DNA from: Bacteroides sp.
Lineage (GTDB): Bacteria; Bacteroidota; Bacteroidia; Bacteroidales; Bacteroidaceae
Assembly (NCBI GenBank): GCA_015060705.1
Contig: SUXY01000005.1
Span: 1 to 64,000 of the forward strand
Length of the DNA: 64,000 nucleotides
Reading direction: 5' to 3'
The notes below the pieces were generated by a model that saw only the letters and a list, made by a program, of their open reading frames with translations, had not been told where the DNA came from and ran no database searches. The translations under genes and the position numbers were made by a program. Every line of letters starts with the position of its first letter. Position 1 is the first letter of the stretch. Positions 1-9,695 of the stretch are shown piece after piece.

Positions 1-544
1 GGATCACAAAGAAGCTGGCGAGGAACTGGTACATGGCAATCACGATGGAAGGCAGCCAACTGATGGCATTGCTGCTCACCGTGCCGATGTCACTGGTAAA
101 CCGGTTCAGCACATCCCCGTTGCTGTATTGGTTGATGGCCATGTAGTCCGCATCAATAATCTTGTCGAAGATATCCGCCTGAATGTCATTGTTGATGGCA
201 ATGTTCAGTTTCGCCGTGATGCGGCTGATGAGGCTCCCGAACACCAGACCGAACACCGAACTGCCCACCATGATGCTCACCATAATCCACAACTTGCTGG
301 TCTGATAGCCCGTGATGATATCAATCAAGTACTTCCCCGCGATGCTTCCCACCAATCCCATGGTCGTACTGAAAATCCCCAGGACCAGATAGAAGGCGAT
401 GGCCCCCTTATAGCGCAGGCTATACGAGAAAATCCATTTCCAGTCATCCAGAATCTCCTTGAGCGTCCCTTCCCGCCATTTCTTAATCAGGATATCGATG
501 GACTCGAACGAGGTACTGCTTACTTTTTCGTTGTTTTCTTCCAT
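1..544 (-). CDS. ABC transporter, N-terminal transmembrane domain (partial, runs off window start)
   Basis: Open frame read by eye from ATG at 544 leftwards without stop: MEENNEKVSSTSFESIDILIKKWREGTLKEILDDWKWIFSYSLRYKGAIAFYLVLGIFSTTMGLVG...; ABC exporter TMD-like. Absent from ORF track because it is truncated. Confidence 0.75.
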   Translation of the reverse strand, partial: MEENNEKVSSTSFESIDILIKKWREGTLKEILDDWKWIFSYSLRYKGAIAFYLVLGIFSTTMGLVGSIAGKYLIDIITGYQTSKLWIMVSIMVGSSVFGLVFGSLISRITAKLNIAINNDIQADIFDKIIDADYMAINQYSNGDVLNRFTSDIGTVSSNAISWLPSIVIAMYQFLASFFVI

Positions 545-583
545 TTTTTATTGAATCTTCATGCAAAGAAAGGATAAAATGCC

Positions 584-591
584 TACTTTTG
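584..591 (+). promoter_or_regulatory. Candidate Bacteroidetes -7 element (TACTTTTG)
   Basis: Matches TAnnTTTG, about 22 nt upstream of the ATG at 613; no clear -33 match. Confidence 0.4.
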
Positions 592-612
592 CAAAAAAAT
601 AAATGCTAGATT

Positions 613-1005
613 ATGCGTACTTGGATTCAAATATTGTTGTTTTGTTTGACACTCGGACTATCTACCGGTGTTGCAACTGCCCAAAAGGCCGTGATTACTT
701 GTGAAAAGACCGTCCATAACTTCGGCGAAATCAAAGAAGCCGATGGCAAGGTGAGTCACACCTTTGTGGTGAAGAACGAAGGAACCGGTCCGTTGGTGAT
801 TTCCAATGTCACCGCTTCTTGCGGATGCACCACTCCCGATTGGACCAAGGAACCTATTCCTGCCGGCAAGACAGGTGAAGTGAAAGTCACTTTCGACCCG
901 AAGAACCGTCCCGGCAACTTCATGAAGACCATCCGTCTCTATGGTAACGGCATGAAAAACGGCTTTCTTCTTTCCATCCGTGGGAAAGTTTTGAAAAATG
1001 AATAA
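613..1005 (+). CDS. DUF1573 domain protein, secreted
   Basis: Signal peptide then VHNFGEIKEADGKVSHTFVVKNEGTGPLVISNVTASCGCTTPDW, typical DUF1573. Confidence 0.9.
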   Translation: MRTWIQILLFCLTLGLSTGVATAQKAVITCEKTVHNFGEIKEADGKVSHTFVVKNEGTGPLVISNVTASCGCTTPDWTKEPIPAGKTGEVKVTFDPKNRPGNFMKTIRLYGNGMKNGFLLSIRGKVLKNE

Positions 1006-1059
1006 GACGCTTTTTGTCTTTTCCGGCGTCTGAATGATAAAATAGTGTTGAAAACAATT

Positions 1060-1160
1060 GTCATTCAGAACGGAACGTAGTGTAGTGAAGAATCTCGGTA
1101 GCATACACTAATGCATCCACGTGTATGTCCTCGAGATTCTTCGCTTTGCTCTGAATGACA
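1060..1160. repeat. Dispersed palindromic repeat (copy 1)
   Basis: GTCATTCAGAACGGAACG...GAAGAATCTCG ... CGAGATTCTTCGCTTTGCTCTGAATGAC, inverted arms. Confidence 0.85.
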
Positions 1161-1196
1161 ATTGATGTTAACGGATAATCATCCCATGACAATTCT

Positions 1197-1808
1197 TTAG
1201 TTCGTTCCGTCGAAGTATTCCATCGTGGCCTGTCCCTCGTGCGAGATCCCTTCCTGCACAAAGACCTTCTTGACGGTCAGGAAGAGAATCTTCAAGTCCA
1301 GTAGGGGAGAGCAATGATCCACATACCAGACATCCAGTTCGAACTTGCGTGTCCAGCTGATGGCATTACGCCCGTTCACCTGCGCCCAACCCGTGATGCC
1401 CGGTCGCACGTCATGACGTCTAGCCTGTTCCGGACTATACAGCGGTAAATACTGCGGTAACAACGGACGCGGACCAATCAATGCCATGTCCCCCTTCAGT
1501 ACATTGAATAGTTGCGGCAGCTCATCGATGGAAGTCGACCGCACCAGCTTCCCGATTTTCGTCAGACGTACCTCGTCCGGCAACAAGTTTCCGTTGGCAT
1601 CCCGTTCATCACTCATCGTCTTGAACTTGAGCACCTTGAAAATCCTTCCTTTGTATCCCGGTCGATCTTGCGTAAAGAAAGCACCCGCCCCCTTGTTGGC
1701 AAAATGCAGACCGATGGTAATCAGCAACAAGATAGGCCAGATACAAAGCAAGACCGACAAGCAGATCAGGAAGTCCAGGATCCGCTTGATATGAATACTA
1801 TAAATCAT
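1197..1808 (-). CDS. Undecaprenyl-phosphate sugar phosphotransferase, WcaJ/WbaP type
   Basis: KRILDFLICL...FFTQDRPGYKGRIFKVLKFKTM...IDELPQLFNVLKGDMALIGPRPLL...RPGITGWAQVNGR. Likely start at internal Met (1808). Confidence 0.92.
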   Translation of the reverse strand: MIYSIHIKRILDFLICLSVLLCIWPILLLITIGLHFANKGAGAFFTQDRPGYKGRIFKVLKFKTMSDERDANGNLLPDEVRLTKIGKLVRSTSIDELPQLFNVLKGDMALIGPRPLLPQYLPLYSPEQARRHDVRPGITGWAQVNGRNAISWTRKFELDVWYVDHCSPLLDLKILFLTVKKVFVQEGISHEGQATMEYFDGTN

Positions 1809-3168
1809 CTTCCCGCACATACACCATGTAACTACCCGTTCCGTAACTCTTTCTTTCACTGATACACTCAAAGAATGCATCACTATCCTCGCTGTACGAC
1901 AGTTCCGAGAATCCCGCTTCCGTCAGAATGATATAATCCGCATCCGCCATTACATCCATAGCATCCATCGGATGCAACTGCGGCAGTTCCGCAAAAATCT
2001 GGGGTCCCAATTCATATTCCGCACAATCCCCGAAATGCACTAGGACCTTTCCCGGTTTCTGGATAATACCCTTCAGCGCTGCCAGTTCCTCCTGTTGGGC
2101 AGCTTTCACCTGTCCTCCTTCCAACTTCTGGAATTCCCGGAATGTCAGTAATCCCGGAGCGATTAGAACGGCTATTCCCAATGCGGTCACTATATATTTA
2201 TTTGAGAGACTTTGCAGGATATGTACCAATGCCAATACGACCCATGGATACACCAACATACCGTGCGAAACCTTAATCTGGAAATAGAACAAAACTAAAT
2301 AACAGCAGAGTGCCAGGAAAGCCCAACACACGCAACGCTTGCCATGAACCGAAAGGTTCTTCCACACCCACGGAAGCGCCAGAAGGAAGAACAAGCTGCA
2401 TCGTCCCCCTTGAATCACTACGTATTCGAACTTATAGAAAAGTACACTCTTCCACGTTTGGAACAATTTCATTTCCTGCATCGGGAACAATCCTTCCGCC
2501 CATTCCGCTTGTTGGGTGATGAAGCTGATCCCCATGAATCCCGCCGCAGCGATTCCTAAGGCCAATACCGCAAACAGCAATCCCTTTTCCAGTCGGAAGT
2601 GATTATGGTTCCCTTTCCAGAGCACCATCACTGTCAGAACCGGTAACAGAACGATGGCCTGTGCCTTGCATCCCAAAGCCAAGGCATAGCAAAGGCTGGC
2701 CCACACCAGACTTTTCGTATTCCGTTGCAGAATCAACAGGCTGGACCCTAGCAAAAAGCTCACCGCCATCGGTTCCAGGTTCAGCATCAGTCCGTCCGAA
2801 GAATACACCAGCAGACCATAGAACAGCAGTCCGAAGAGTGCAAAAGCCTTTTCTACCCCTAGCCGGAGCATCAGTTTCCACAAGAGAGCACCGTTCAGCA
2901 GATGCACTAGTACCAGCAAACCTGTTGCCCAATAGCTGGAAGCCTCTATGCCCACCACTCGGTACAATAAACTCCAGATGCCGACACCCATCGGTGTTTC
3001 CTGCAAGCTGAATGCTTCATAAGGCATCATTCCCTGAGCCATATACTTGGCTGCCGACACCAGTTCCCCATGCTCCACACTCAGCGGAGTAATCAGGGTG
3101 GATACCAGCCAGAATACGACAAATATCCCCAATAGACATCCTGTCAGGATGATAGACTTTGATTTCAT
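1798..3168 (-). CDS. Polytopic membrane protein, possible GT39/GT83-like glycosyltransferase
   Basis: Many TM segments, early luminal-type loop after TM1; overlaps next capsule gene. Confidence 0.55.
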   Translation of the reverse strand: MKSKSIILTGCLLGIFVVFWLVSTLITPLSVEHGELVSAAKYMAQGMMPYEAFSLQETPMGVGIWSLLYRVVGIEASSYWATGLLVLVHLLNGALLWKLMLRLGVEKAFALFGLLFYGLLVYSSDGLMLNLEPMAVSFLLGSSLLILQRNTKSLVWASLCYALALGCKAQAIVLLPVLTVMVLWKGNHNHFRLEKGLLFAVLALGIAAAGFMGISFITQQAEWAEGLFPMQEMKLFQTWKSVLFYKFEYVVIQGGRCSLFFLLALPWVWKNLSVHGKRCVCWAFLALCCYLVLFYFQIKVSHGMLVYPWVVLALVHILQSLSNKYIVTALGIAVLIAPGLLTFREFQKLEGGQVKAAQQEELAALKGIIQKPGKVLVHFGDCAEYELGPQIFAELPQLHPMDAMDVMADADYIILTEAGFSELSYSEDSDAFFECISERKSYGTGSYMVYVREDDL

Positions 3169-3177
3169 CGTTTTTAA

Positions 3178-3783
3178 TTAAATATTATCCACTATTCTAC
3201 AAGGATTTCCATACGCTTTGACCCCGTCCGGAATATCCTTGCACACCACACTACCGGCGCCGATCACACAATTCTTTCCGATGCGGATGCCCGGAATCAC
3301 TACACTTCCGGCACCGATCCAACTTCCTTCACCCACCGACACATTGCCACAAAGCGTAGCATGCGGCGAGATATGCACAAAATCGCCCAGGACACAGTCA
3401 TGATCCACCGAAGCCCCGGTATTGATGATGCAATGTCGTCCCACCTGTACACAACTCTGCACAATCGCTCCCTGCATCACTACCGTTCCCTCTGCCACCT
3501 TCGCATGCGGAGAAACGATGGCACTTGGATGGATAGCTGTACCGAATACCGTTTGGGAATCCAGTTTCTCTACCACCTTCCGACGGATGTCGTTGATGCC
3601 GATGCTGATGATTACAGGCGATACATCCTTCGCCCCGTGCAATACCGGCTTGCCCATGAACTCCGTCAAGGCAGGATTGTCATCCACCACACCGGCTACC
3701 TCATATCCTTGCGCTTCCAGGATATCCAGAATCACCTTGGCATGACCACCAGCTCCATATAAATACATTTCTTTATTACACAT
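3178..3783 (-). CDS. Sugar O-/N-acyltransferase, PglD/NeuD family (left-handed beta helix)
   Basis: YGAGGHAKVILDILEAQGYEVAGVVDDN... plus hexapeptide repeats and GAGSVV..IPDGVKAYGNPCRIV. Confidence 0.9.
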   Translation of the reverse strand: MCNKEMYLYGAGGHAKVILDILEAQGYEVAGVVDDNPALTEFMGKPVLHGAKDVSPVIISIGINDIRRKVVEKLDSQTVFGTAIHPSAIVSPHAKVAEGTVVMQGAIVQSCVQVGRHCIINTGASVDHDCVLGDFVHISPHATLCGNVSVGEGSWIGAGSVVIPGIRIGKNCVIGAGSVVCKDIPDGVKAYGNPCRIVDNI

Positions 3784-3785
3784 AC

Positions 3786-4547
3786 CTAGTTATTTTTCCA
3801 CGCATAATACACATAGCCCACCCACTCATGCAGCAGTTCCGGCCATCGTAGCAAGATCGCCAGTGAAGGCATCCAGCTCGGTTCCTGGTCACCTACTTTC
3901 ACGGGAGTGTCCGTGATGTACGGATCCGACGGAATCCCAGCCCGATGGAACGTCTCCAAAGACCGTCGCATGTGCGAAGCCGACGTAATCAGCAAGCTCG
4001 GCACCGTTTTCAGTGAGTCCCCGATCAATTCGAGCGTAAAGGTAGCATTTTCCTGGGTATTCCAAGCCTTTGTCTCCAGAATAATATCCTCTTCCGGCAT
4101 ACCCATCGCTTTCAGGAACGCCATCATCCCCTCCGGATTCCCCTTCATGCCCACCACATTCTCACTGTTGATGATAGAACCATCCGAAGCCAATACCAAT
4201 TGCTCGATTCGTCCCAACTTATACAGCCGGATCCCCTCCAGCAGTCGGTCGGCGATGTTGCTGAACTCCACCCGGTCCCGTTCCCAGTCCCAGTGGCTGT
4301 AGCCACCCAATACAATCCCATACCGATACGTCTTCCCCTCCGGCAGCGGATGATCATATTCCGCAAACCATTGGCGATACGCCGCTTCGTAGAGCGATGG
4401 GTTCGAAAATAAAAGAAATAAAACCACAGCCATTCCCCACATCATCCGCTTGATTCCCTTCCATTTCCGGAAAATGAATCCTAGGAGGATGAAGGTGAGG
4501 ATATATGCTGTGGGGTTCGTTACTAAAGAGGAGAGTAGACTAAGCAT
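3786..4547 (-). CDS. YdcF/SanA-like DUF218 protein (intact copy)
   Basis: YGIVLGGYSHWDWERDR...RLLEGIRLYKLGRIEQLVLASDGS; N-terminal TMs. Duplicated in part at 13077-13364. Confidence 0.8.
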   Translation of the reverse strand: MLSLLSSLVTNPTAYILTFILLGFIFRKWKGIKRMMWGMAVVLFLLFSNPSLYEAAYRQWFAEYDHPLPEGKTYRYGIVLGGYSHWDWERDRVEFSNIADRLLEGIRLYKLGRIEQLVLASDGSIINSENVVGMKGNPEGMMAFLKAMGMPEEDIILETKAWNTQENATFTLELIGDSLKTVPSLLITSASHMRRSLETFHRAGIPSDPYITDTPVKVGDQEPSWMPSLAILLRWPELLHEWVGYVYYAWKNN

Positions 4548-4587
4548 GATAATGGATTGACAGATATAATTCTGTTGCTTTTAGTAT

Positions 4588-5667
4588 TTATTGGGTGTTA
4601 ATATCTATATGAAAATGTCTATTACCTTCCTTAATTAATAAAGAATCAACGGGATGTTCTAACGGAAAAGTTTGTTTTTCATCTTTATTAATCATCATTA
4701 CGGAATCACTGATGCTGTTTAGTATCTCATAGTTTTTTCCGCATAAAAAGAGGTTTTGATTATTGATTACAAAACTTCTGGAACCAACATTTTCGATGCT
4801 AATACCATTTTCCACCAATGAAACCACAAGTACCGTACCTTCCAATGCAAATGGAATGTCCCTTCTTCTCCATTCATGAATATCTTCATTCCCTAACAAG
4901 TGAGAAACTAAGTTGTCTATATTGGAATATGGATTTCGGTTATAAACCGGACCATCTTCCAAGTGTCTTAACCAGGCAGCATTGATTATAGCTTGGTTCA
5001 AATTAGGTAAAGTGTACGAATGAAATAAGCTTTTATGATTTTTTGCATAGTCAGGGATGAAATTTTTTTCACGTAATCTTCCCCCTAAACATAATTCTCC
5101 TTTACAATCATTCTCAACTCCGGTTCCGCACATCAGTGTTTTGTTATCCTCCGAGGTACATTCAGAATGTGAAAAAGCATGTGTATTCTTTTCGAAATGT
5201 GCCAACAACCATTCTTCAAAACAATAAGAGGAAAATGCAATATGAACGTTAGTAAGAGCATCTGCTAATTGAAAAGCAAACTCATGATCCGGATGTACAT
5301 CCTTGTCGAAAACAGCCCATCCTTCCGTAAATCCATAATCTTCCATATAAAGTTGTACTTCACGGATGTATCGGGTCGGTTGTCTTTTGTATATCTCGTA
5401 TTCCTCTTCTGAACGTTCGTAAAGACACCAATAATGGGGTAAAGTCTCAGTATCTTCTTTTAATTTTCTTTTTTTATTTCTTTTAGGGTTCTTGCTTTTG
5501 ATTATTTCTGATTGTCCTGGTACTACTTTGATATTTAAAAATCGTTCAGGTGCAGTTTGTTCTACATATTTTTTTAACTCTGTAAAGTAGTTGAATTCAG
5601 TATCCGTACCTTCACAAAGTATGATGATATTATTTTTGTTTGTAGAACGTTTTTTATTGTTTCTCAT
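4588..5667 (-). CDS. RloB-like protein (TOPRIM-type)
   Basis: NNIIILCEGTDTEFNYFTELKKY...WAVFDKDVHPDHEFAFQLA...AFSSYCFEEWLLAHFE: EGxxTExxYF, FDxDxH, SxxxFExWLLxHF arrangement. Start reassigned to Met at 5667 (14-nt overlap with upstream gene). Confidence 0.75.
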   Translation of the reverse strand: MRNNKKRSTNKNNIIILCEGTDTEFNYFTELKKYVEQTAPERFLNIKVVPGQSEIIKSKNPKRNKKRKLKEDTETLPHYWCLYERSEEEYEIYKRQPTRYIREVQLYMEDYGFTEGWAVFDKDVHPDHEFAFQLADALTNVHIAFSSYCFEEWLLAHFEKNTHAFSHSECTSEDNKTLMCGTGVENDCKGELCLGGRLREKNFIPDYAKNHKSLFHSYTLPNLNQAIINAAWLRHLEDGPVYNRNPYSNIDNLVSHLLGNEDIHEWRRRDIPFALEGTVLVVSLVENGISIENVGSRSFVINNQNLFLCGKNYEILNSISDSVMMINKDEKQTFPLEHPVDSLLIKEGNRHFHIDINTQ

Positions 5668-6940
5668 CGTTGAAAATGTAATTGATATTACCAAATTGCG
5701 GAAGTGCTCCAAATCGTCCGGAACGATACCAGTTTTCAAAAGGAAGATTGATGCTGATATCTTCAAAATCTTGGGCAGAATATAATTGTGAAGCACCATC
5801 TTTCTCTTTTTCTGCAAACCATATTTGGTCAGCTCTTAACATTGAATCTCCAGCAATAGAAGCATCATGTGTAGTAAATAATAGTTGCGCATGATGTGGA
5901 TTTGATATAGGACTATGAAATAATGAAACCAATAAATGGAACAAAGCAGGATGAATGGCAATGTTCATTTCATCATATACAAGGATTCCTCCTTTATCCA
6001 AGATGTTTAGTATTCTTGCTCCCAGTCCAAACAAGTTTTTGGTACCAGTTGATTCATACATCATTCCTAGAATGACATTTCCATGTCTCATGCCAAATTC
6101 CCACTTGTTTTCTTGTATTACAGCCTTTTTTATATTGTCAGGAACGGAATTTGGAAATTTGAACTCAGATTCTCCATGTTCCTTCATGATGATATCGTCA
6201 ATTCCCATATCGGCAACGTGTATCAAGCGTTTGAGCTGATGAAAGAGTTTGGAGTCACTGTTCTTGAGAATATTGGCTGCAACATTTTCATTGTTTGTCT
6301 TTAAATTGATGGAATCCCCTACAGGTTCAGCCTGAATGTCGGCTAATGCTTTATATACTTCCAACAATCCGTTGTCCGGCTTGATTCCAATACCGGAAAG
6401 GACCAATTGATTCGGAAGCATTTGCATATTTGACATATCGAGGGTCTCACTTTTATATCCCTCTTCAAATGTTAGTGGCCTTTTCTCTGGGTTCGTTTCA
6501 CCATCCATCTTGAATACACATATTTCCTTTCCTTTTTCTATGATATCAAGTTTTTCTAGACGAATGATGTAATCAAAGTGAATCGTATAGCGGTAACGTA
6601 TTTTTTGGATGATAAAATCAATGGTAAATTCTGTAGGGCTGTTTCTGGTTGTTTCATCCATCATGAATGGAGTATAAACAGGGATTAGTGTACGTGCATC
6701 AAAGTTTCGTGATTGGGCAACCAAAAAAGATAATGCTTGGAAAGCCCAAATGATATTACTTTTTCCCGAAGCATTAGCCCCAAAGATAGCAGCAGATTTT
6801 AATAATTTGATTCTTTCTTCATTCTCCAATTCCACAATAGTGTAATTCTCATTTTTGAAGTCTTCATTCAAAGCTTCAAAAGTGAAAGTTGTTTCTTCTT
6901 TATAGGAACGAAAGTTTTTTATTTTAAATTCTACTATCAT
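5654..6940 (-). CDS. RloA/OLD-like AAA ATPase (AAA_15/AAA_21 type)
   Basis: MIVEFKIKNFRSYKEETTF; Walker A FGANASGKSN; GGILVYDEMNIAIHP; LLFTTHDAS. Start reassigned to Met at 6940. Confidence 0.85.
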   Translation of the reverse strand: MIVEFKIKNFRSYKEETTFTFEALNEDFKNENYTIVELENEERIKLLKSAAIFGANASGKSNIIWAFQALSFLVAQSRNFDARTLIPVYTPFMMDETTRNSPTEFTIDFIIQKIRYRYTIHFDYIIRLEKLDIIEKGKEICVFKMDGETNPEKRPLTFEEGYKSETLDMSNMQMLPNQLVLSGIGIKPDNGLLEVYKALADIQAEPVGDSINLKTNNENVAANILKNSDSKLFHQLKRLIHVADMGIDDIIMKEHGESEFKFPNSVPDNIKKAVIQENKWEFGMRHGNVILGMMYESTGTKNLFGLGARILNILDKGGILVYDEMNIAIHPALFHLLVSLFHSPISNPHHAQLLFTTHDASIAGDSMLRADQIWFAEKEKDGASQLYSAQDFEDISINLPFENWYRSGRFGALPQFGNINYIFNDEKQ

Positions 6941-7031
6941 ATCTATTGATTTTATCAGAAGCAATTCAATAATTTATCCACAAAGATAACCACATTTCCT
7001 TAAAAACAAAGAAATCGGTATAAAGATTGGT

Positions 7032-9695
7032 TTATTTCTTGCGAAACCGTTGTTCGAATCCCATTTTTCGGATATTATCCAGCCATTCATATACATATCT
7101 GGGAGAGTATCGGGGGGCTCCGTCACGATTCACCTCTTTCTCCAATGCCAAAGCCAACAATGCATATTCTTCCTCAATAGAGGTGTCAAAGATACCCCTG
7201 TCGTCCGTATTGATGGAAACCGACATTTGCGGACAATCCTTATCTTGACAATCCGATGGAAGTCCCATCTGATATAATCGGGTGATGGGGTGTTGTACAT
7301 ACTTGTTCATGCTGCCAATCCATCGGTTCGAAGTGATATTTGCTTCGATGCACAAGTGCCTTTTAGCCATTTCATGACACATTTTGTGCTGTACCTCTTT
7401 AATCAGTTGGACAATCCCTTCATCCAATTGTATTTCCGTCCTTTCTTCCCCGATGTAGCGTACATCCCAATCGAAATGATACCGTTTGTACAATTGAATA
7501 GCAGTCTCTTGAATACGGGCATGGTCAATGCGTTCCTCAAAATGATTCAATGCGGTGATGTCCCATTTGGTAAATGGATTCTCTATGACCGCTCCTGTCT
7601 CGCTTAGTGTTTTATAATATTCAGGATCATCTCCTCGTAATAACCACGATTGGTGGTAGTTCCGGATATATCTTCCTCTCAATAGCATATCCTTCCTTTC
7701 TGTATATTTTCTTGTATAGCTCTTCAGGTAAATTTCATCGTATAAGTTGCTGAAAATATCCAGTAATCGTCGGTATGTATTTTGTGGGACATCAATGTTC
7801 AGGTCTTCCGCTTTGCAAAGCAACCACATGGCGTTATCCATCAGATGCTGTTTACACATGACCACCCGGTTGTTCCTGTGATGATAATATGCTTCCACGT
7901 CAATGCCCAATGCCAATCCATGTCCGATACGATCGTTGGCTTCCAAATTCAAGAAAAGAATACTTTCATCAATAGCTCTTAAACCATCTGCTACATCCCA
8001 AAAATCCTCTCCGGCATGATAGGTGTATTGTAACGAATAATCCTTTTCCGGTGAGATGAAATTTCCGAACCGCTTCATGTGCCGGAAAGTAGGAGCAAAG
8101 ACTTCTGGTCGACAATACAGTTCTGTATTGGCTGCATCCATACCGATAATCCGGTCTCTAAGGCTTGGATATCGTCTGAGTGCTTCCAGTGTGGCGACTC
8201 CTTTCTCCCGAATATCCCTACGAAGAGAGAAATGTCGATATTGACAGGGAGTGGAAAATACACTCTGTTGTTTTTTCAGTTTCTGAAATGCAGTATCCGG
8301 TTGTTTGATGAAATGCAAGATATAATAGAATTGATATTCTCCTTTCTCATTTTTGTATGACACTTCTTGTGTACCGTTCCAATGCTTTTCTACCATCCGG
8401 TCTAGATAAGTGATCGTATTCCACAATTCCTTACTCGTACTTTTGGGCGTAATTCTACACTCTAGATACTTCAAATTTCCACTGGAAAAAGACATTTCTA
8501 TCGCTAGTTTAGGTATGGCATCCTGATATTCCTTTTTTCCTTCAATAAAATACTCTTTGCGGCTTTCGAAATCCGAGAAGTTCCCGAATCCCTCCAAATT
8601 ATTCAGTTGGATTAACTCTTTTCGGATACGTGCTTTTTGTAGCAGATATGCATAAAAGAGAACCTCTTCCTCTTTGGACGATTCTCCCGAAAAGATTCGA
8701 TGGAACATTTGGTAAAGGATACAACGTTCTCCCGACAAAAGTAATTCATTCAGTTCCAATTCTTTTTCGTTATTCTTCGGAATTGCATAATCCAAACATC
8801 TGCTTTGTTGTCCGAATTCTTGTTTATAACCAAATGTAAATCGGGCATAATCTAGAATTCTTTGTAAGGAAACGTTTGCACTACCCAAAGAGAAAGCATC
8901 TTGAATCAGGACTTCATGGTTACATCTCAGTATTTGGAACAATAGTCTGTGAAGATTTTCTATTTGTTTATCCTTCTTAAGCAAAAAGAATAGATAAAGT
9001 CGTATTGCACATGCTTTAATGGTAGCCAAATAGAGTGATTCCCATGCCTCCTTGTTTTGTGTAGCCGTTTGAGGTGCCAGATATTGCTTCAGTTTGTCAA
9101 ATTCCACTTTTCGGTTCTCTATTCGGTTCATCAAGGACATCCAGTTCAGTTCATAATTCAAGGAAGATCCTCTGAAGTGGTAATGTAAATCCGTAATGCC
9201 CTGTTCCATCAGATGGCTTATGCTGGGGTTGTCATTTTTGATGATAGGTGCCCATCGGAAAATCGTTCGTTTTTCTCTGGCTTGCAAATCTCGGAAAGCC
9301 AGGAAAGAAGTAGTGAATAAATCTTCTCCCAAATGATAGGCCAAAGTTCGCCATCTTAACAAATGATTATATTTGCAAATTGGTTGTTTATTTCTTTCTG
9401 ATAAGACACAGTTCCCAAAATGCAATAAGATATGAAACAGACAACTCTTCTGATTCTCTCTATATTTATGATGCAAGATAGGAGTTTTCATCCATTCCGA
9501 TTCTAATAAATGGTACATTTCCCTAACTTGATCAAGTGTATAGCATTGATTGTCTATCAGGTATTTCTGACAGAACATATCTTCACTTACTCCTAAATGT
9601 TCTTGAATGAAACAAGGAGTAAATAATTGCTCTAAAATAAGTGAGCTGTTTATTTTAGAGAAAAGGGTATCGATGGTTGTTCGGAGATTGTCCAT
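7032..9695 (-). CDS. rdrB: RdrB-like adenosine deaminase (RADAR)
   Basis: 887 aa with adenosine deaminase motifs in order: DLHYHFRGS, YHAGEDFWD, NDRIGHGLALG, SINTDDRGIF; ATG overlaps the ATPase TAA (TAATG). Confidence 0.8.
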   Translation of the reverse strand: MDNLRTTIDTLFSKINSSLILEQLFTPCFIQEHLGVSEDMFCQKYLIDNQCYTLDQVREMYHLLESEWMKTPILHHKYRENQKSCLFHILLHFGNCVLSERNKQPICKYNHLLRWRTLAYHLGEDLFTTSFLAFRDLQAREKRTIFRWAPIIKNDNPSISHLMEQGITDLHYHFRGSSLNYELNWMSLMNRIENRKVEFDKLKQYLAPQTATQNKEAWESLYLATIKACAIRLYLFFLLKKDKQIENLHRLLFQILRCNHEVLIQDAFSLGSANVSLQRILDYARFTFGYKQEFGQQSRCLDYAIPKNNEKELELNELLLSGERCILYQMFHRIFSGESSKEEEVLFYAYLLQKARIRKELIQLNNLEGFGNFSDFESRKEYFIEGKKEYQDAIPKLAIEMSFSSGNLKYLECRITPKSTSKELWNTITYLDRMVEKHWNGTQEVSYKNEKGEYQFYYILHFIKQPDTAFQKLKKQQSVFSTPCQYRHFSLRRDIREKGVATLEALRRYPSLRDRIIGMDAANTELYCRPEVFAPTFRHMKRFGNFISPEKDYSLQYTYHAGEDFWDVADGLRAIDESILFLNLEANDRIGHGLALGIDVEAYYHHRNNRVVMCKQHLMDNAMWLLCKAEDLNIDVPQNTYRRLLDIFSNLYDEIYLKSYTRKYTERKDMLLRGRYIRNYHQSWLLRGDDPEYYKTLSETGAVIENPFTKWDITALNHFEERIDHARIQETAIQLYKRYHFDWDVRYIGEERTEIQLDEGIVQLIKEVQHKMCHEMAKRHLCIEANITSNRWIGSMNKYVQHPITRLYQMGLPSDCQDKDCPQMSVSINTDDRGIFDTSIEEEYALLALALEKEVNRDGAPRYSPRYVYEWLDNIRKMGFEQRFRKK

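Noticed and set aside
128-577. 149-aa plus-strand ORF
   Set aside because: Antisense to the truncated ABC transporter reading frame, which has convincing TMD features.
1061-1261. 66-aa minus-strand ORF
   Set aside because: Covers the palindromic repeat (IQSKAKNLE-type translation); not a gene.
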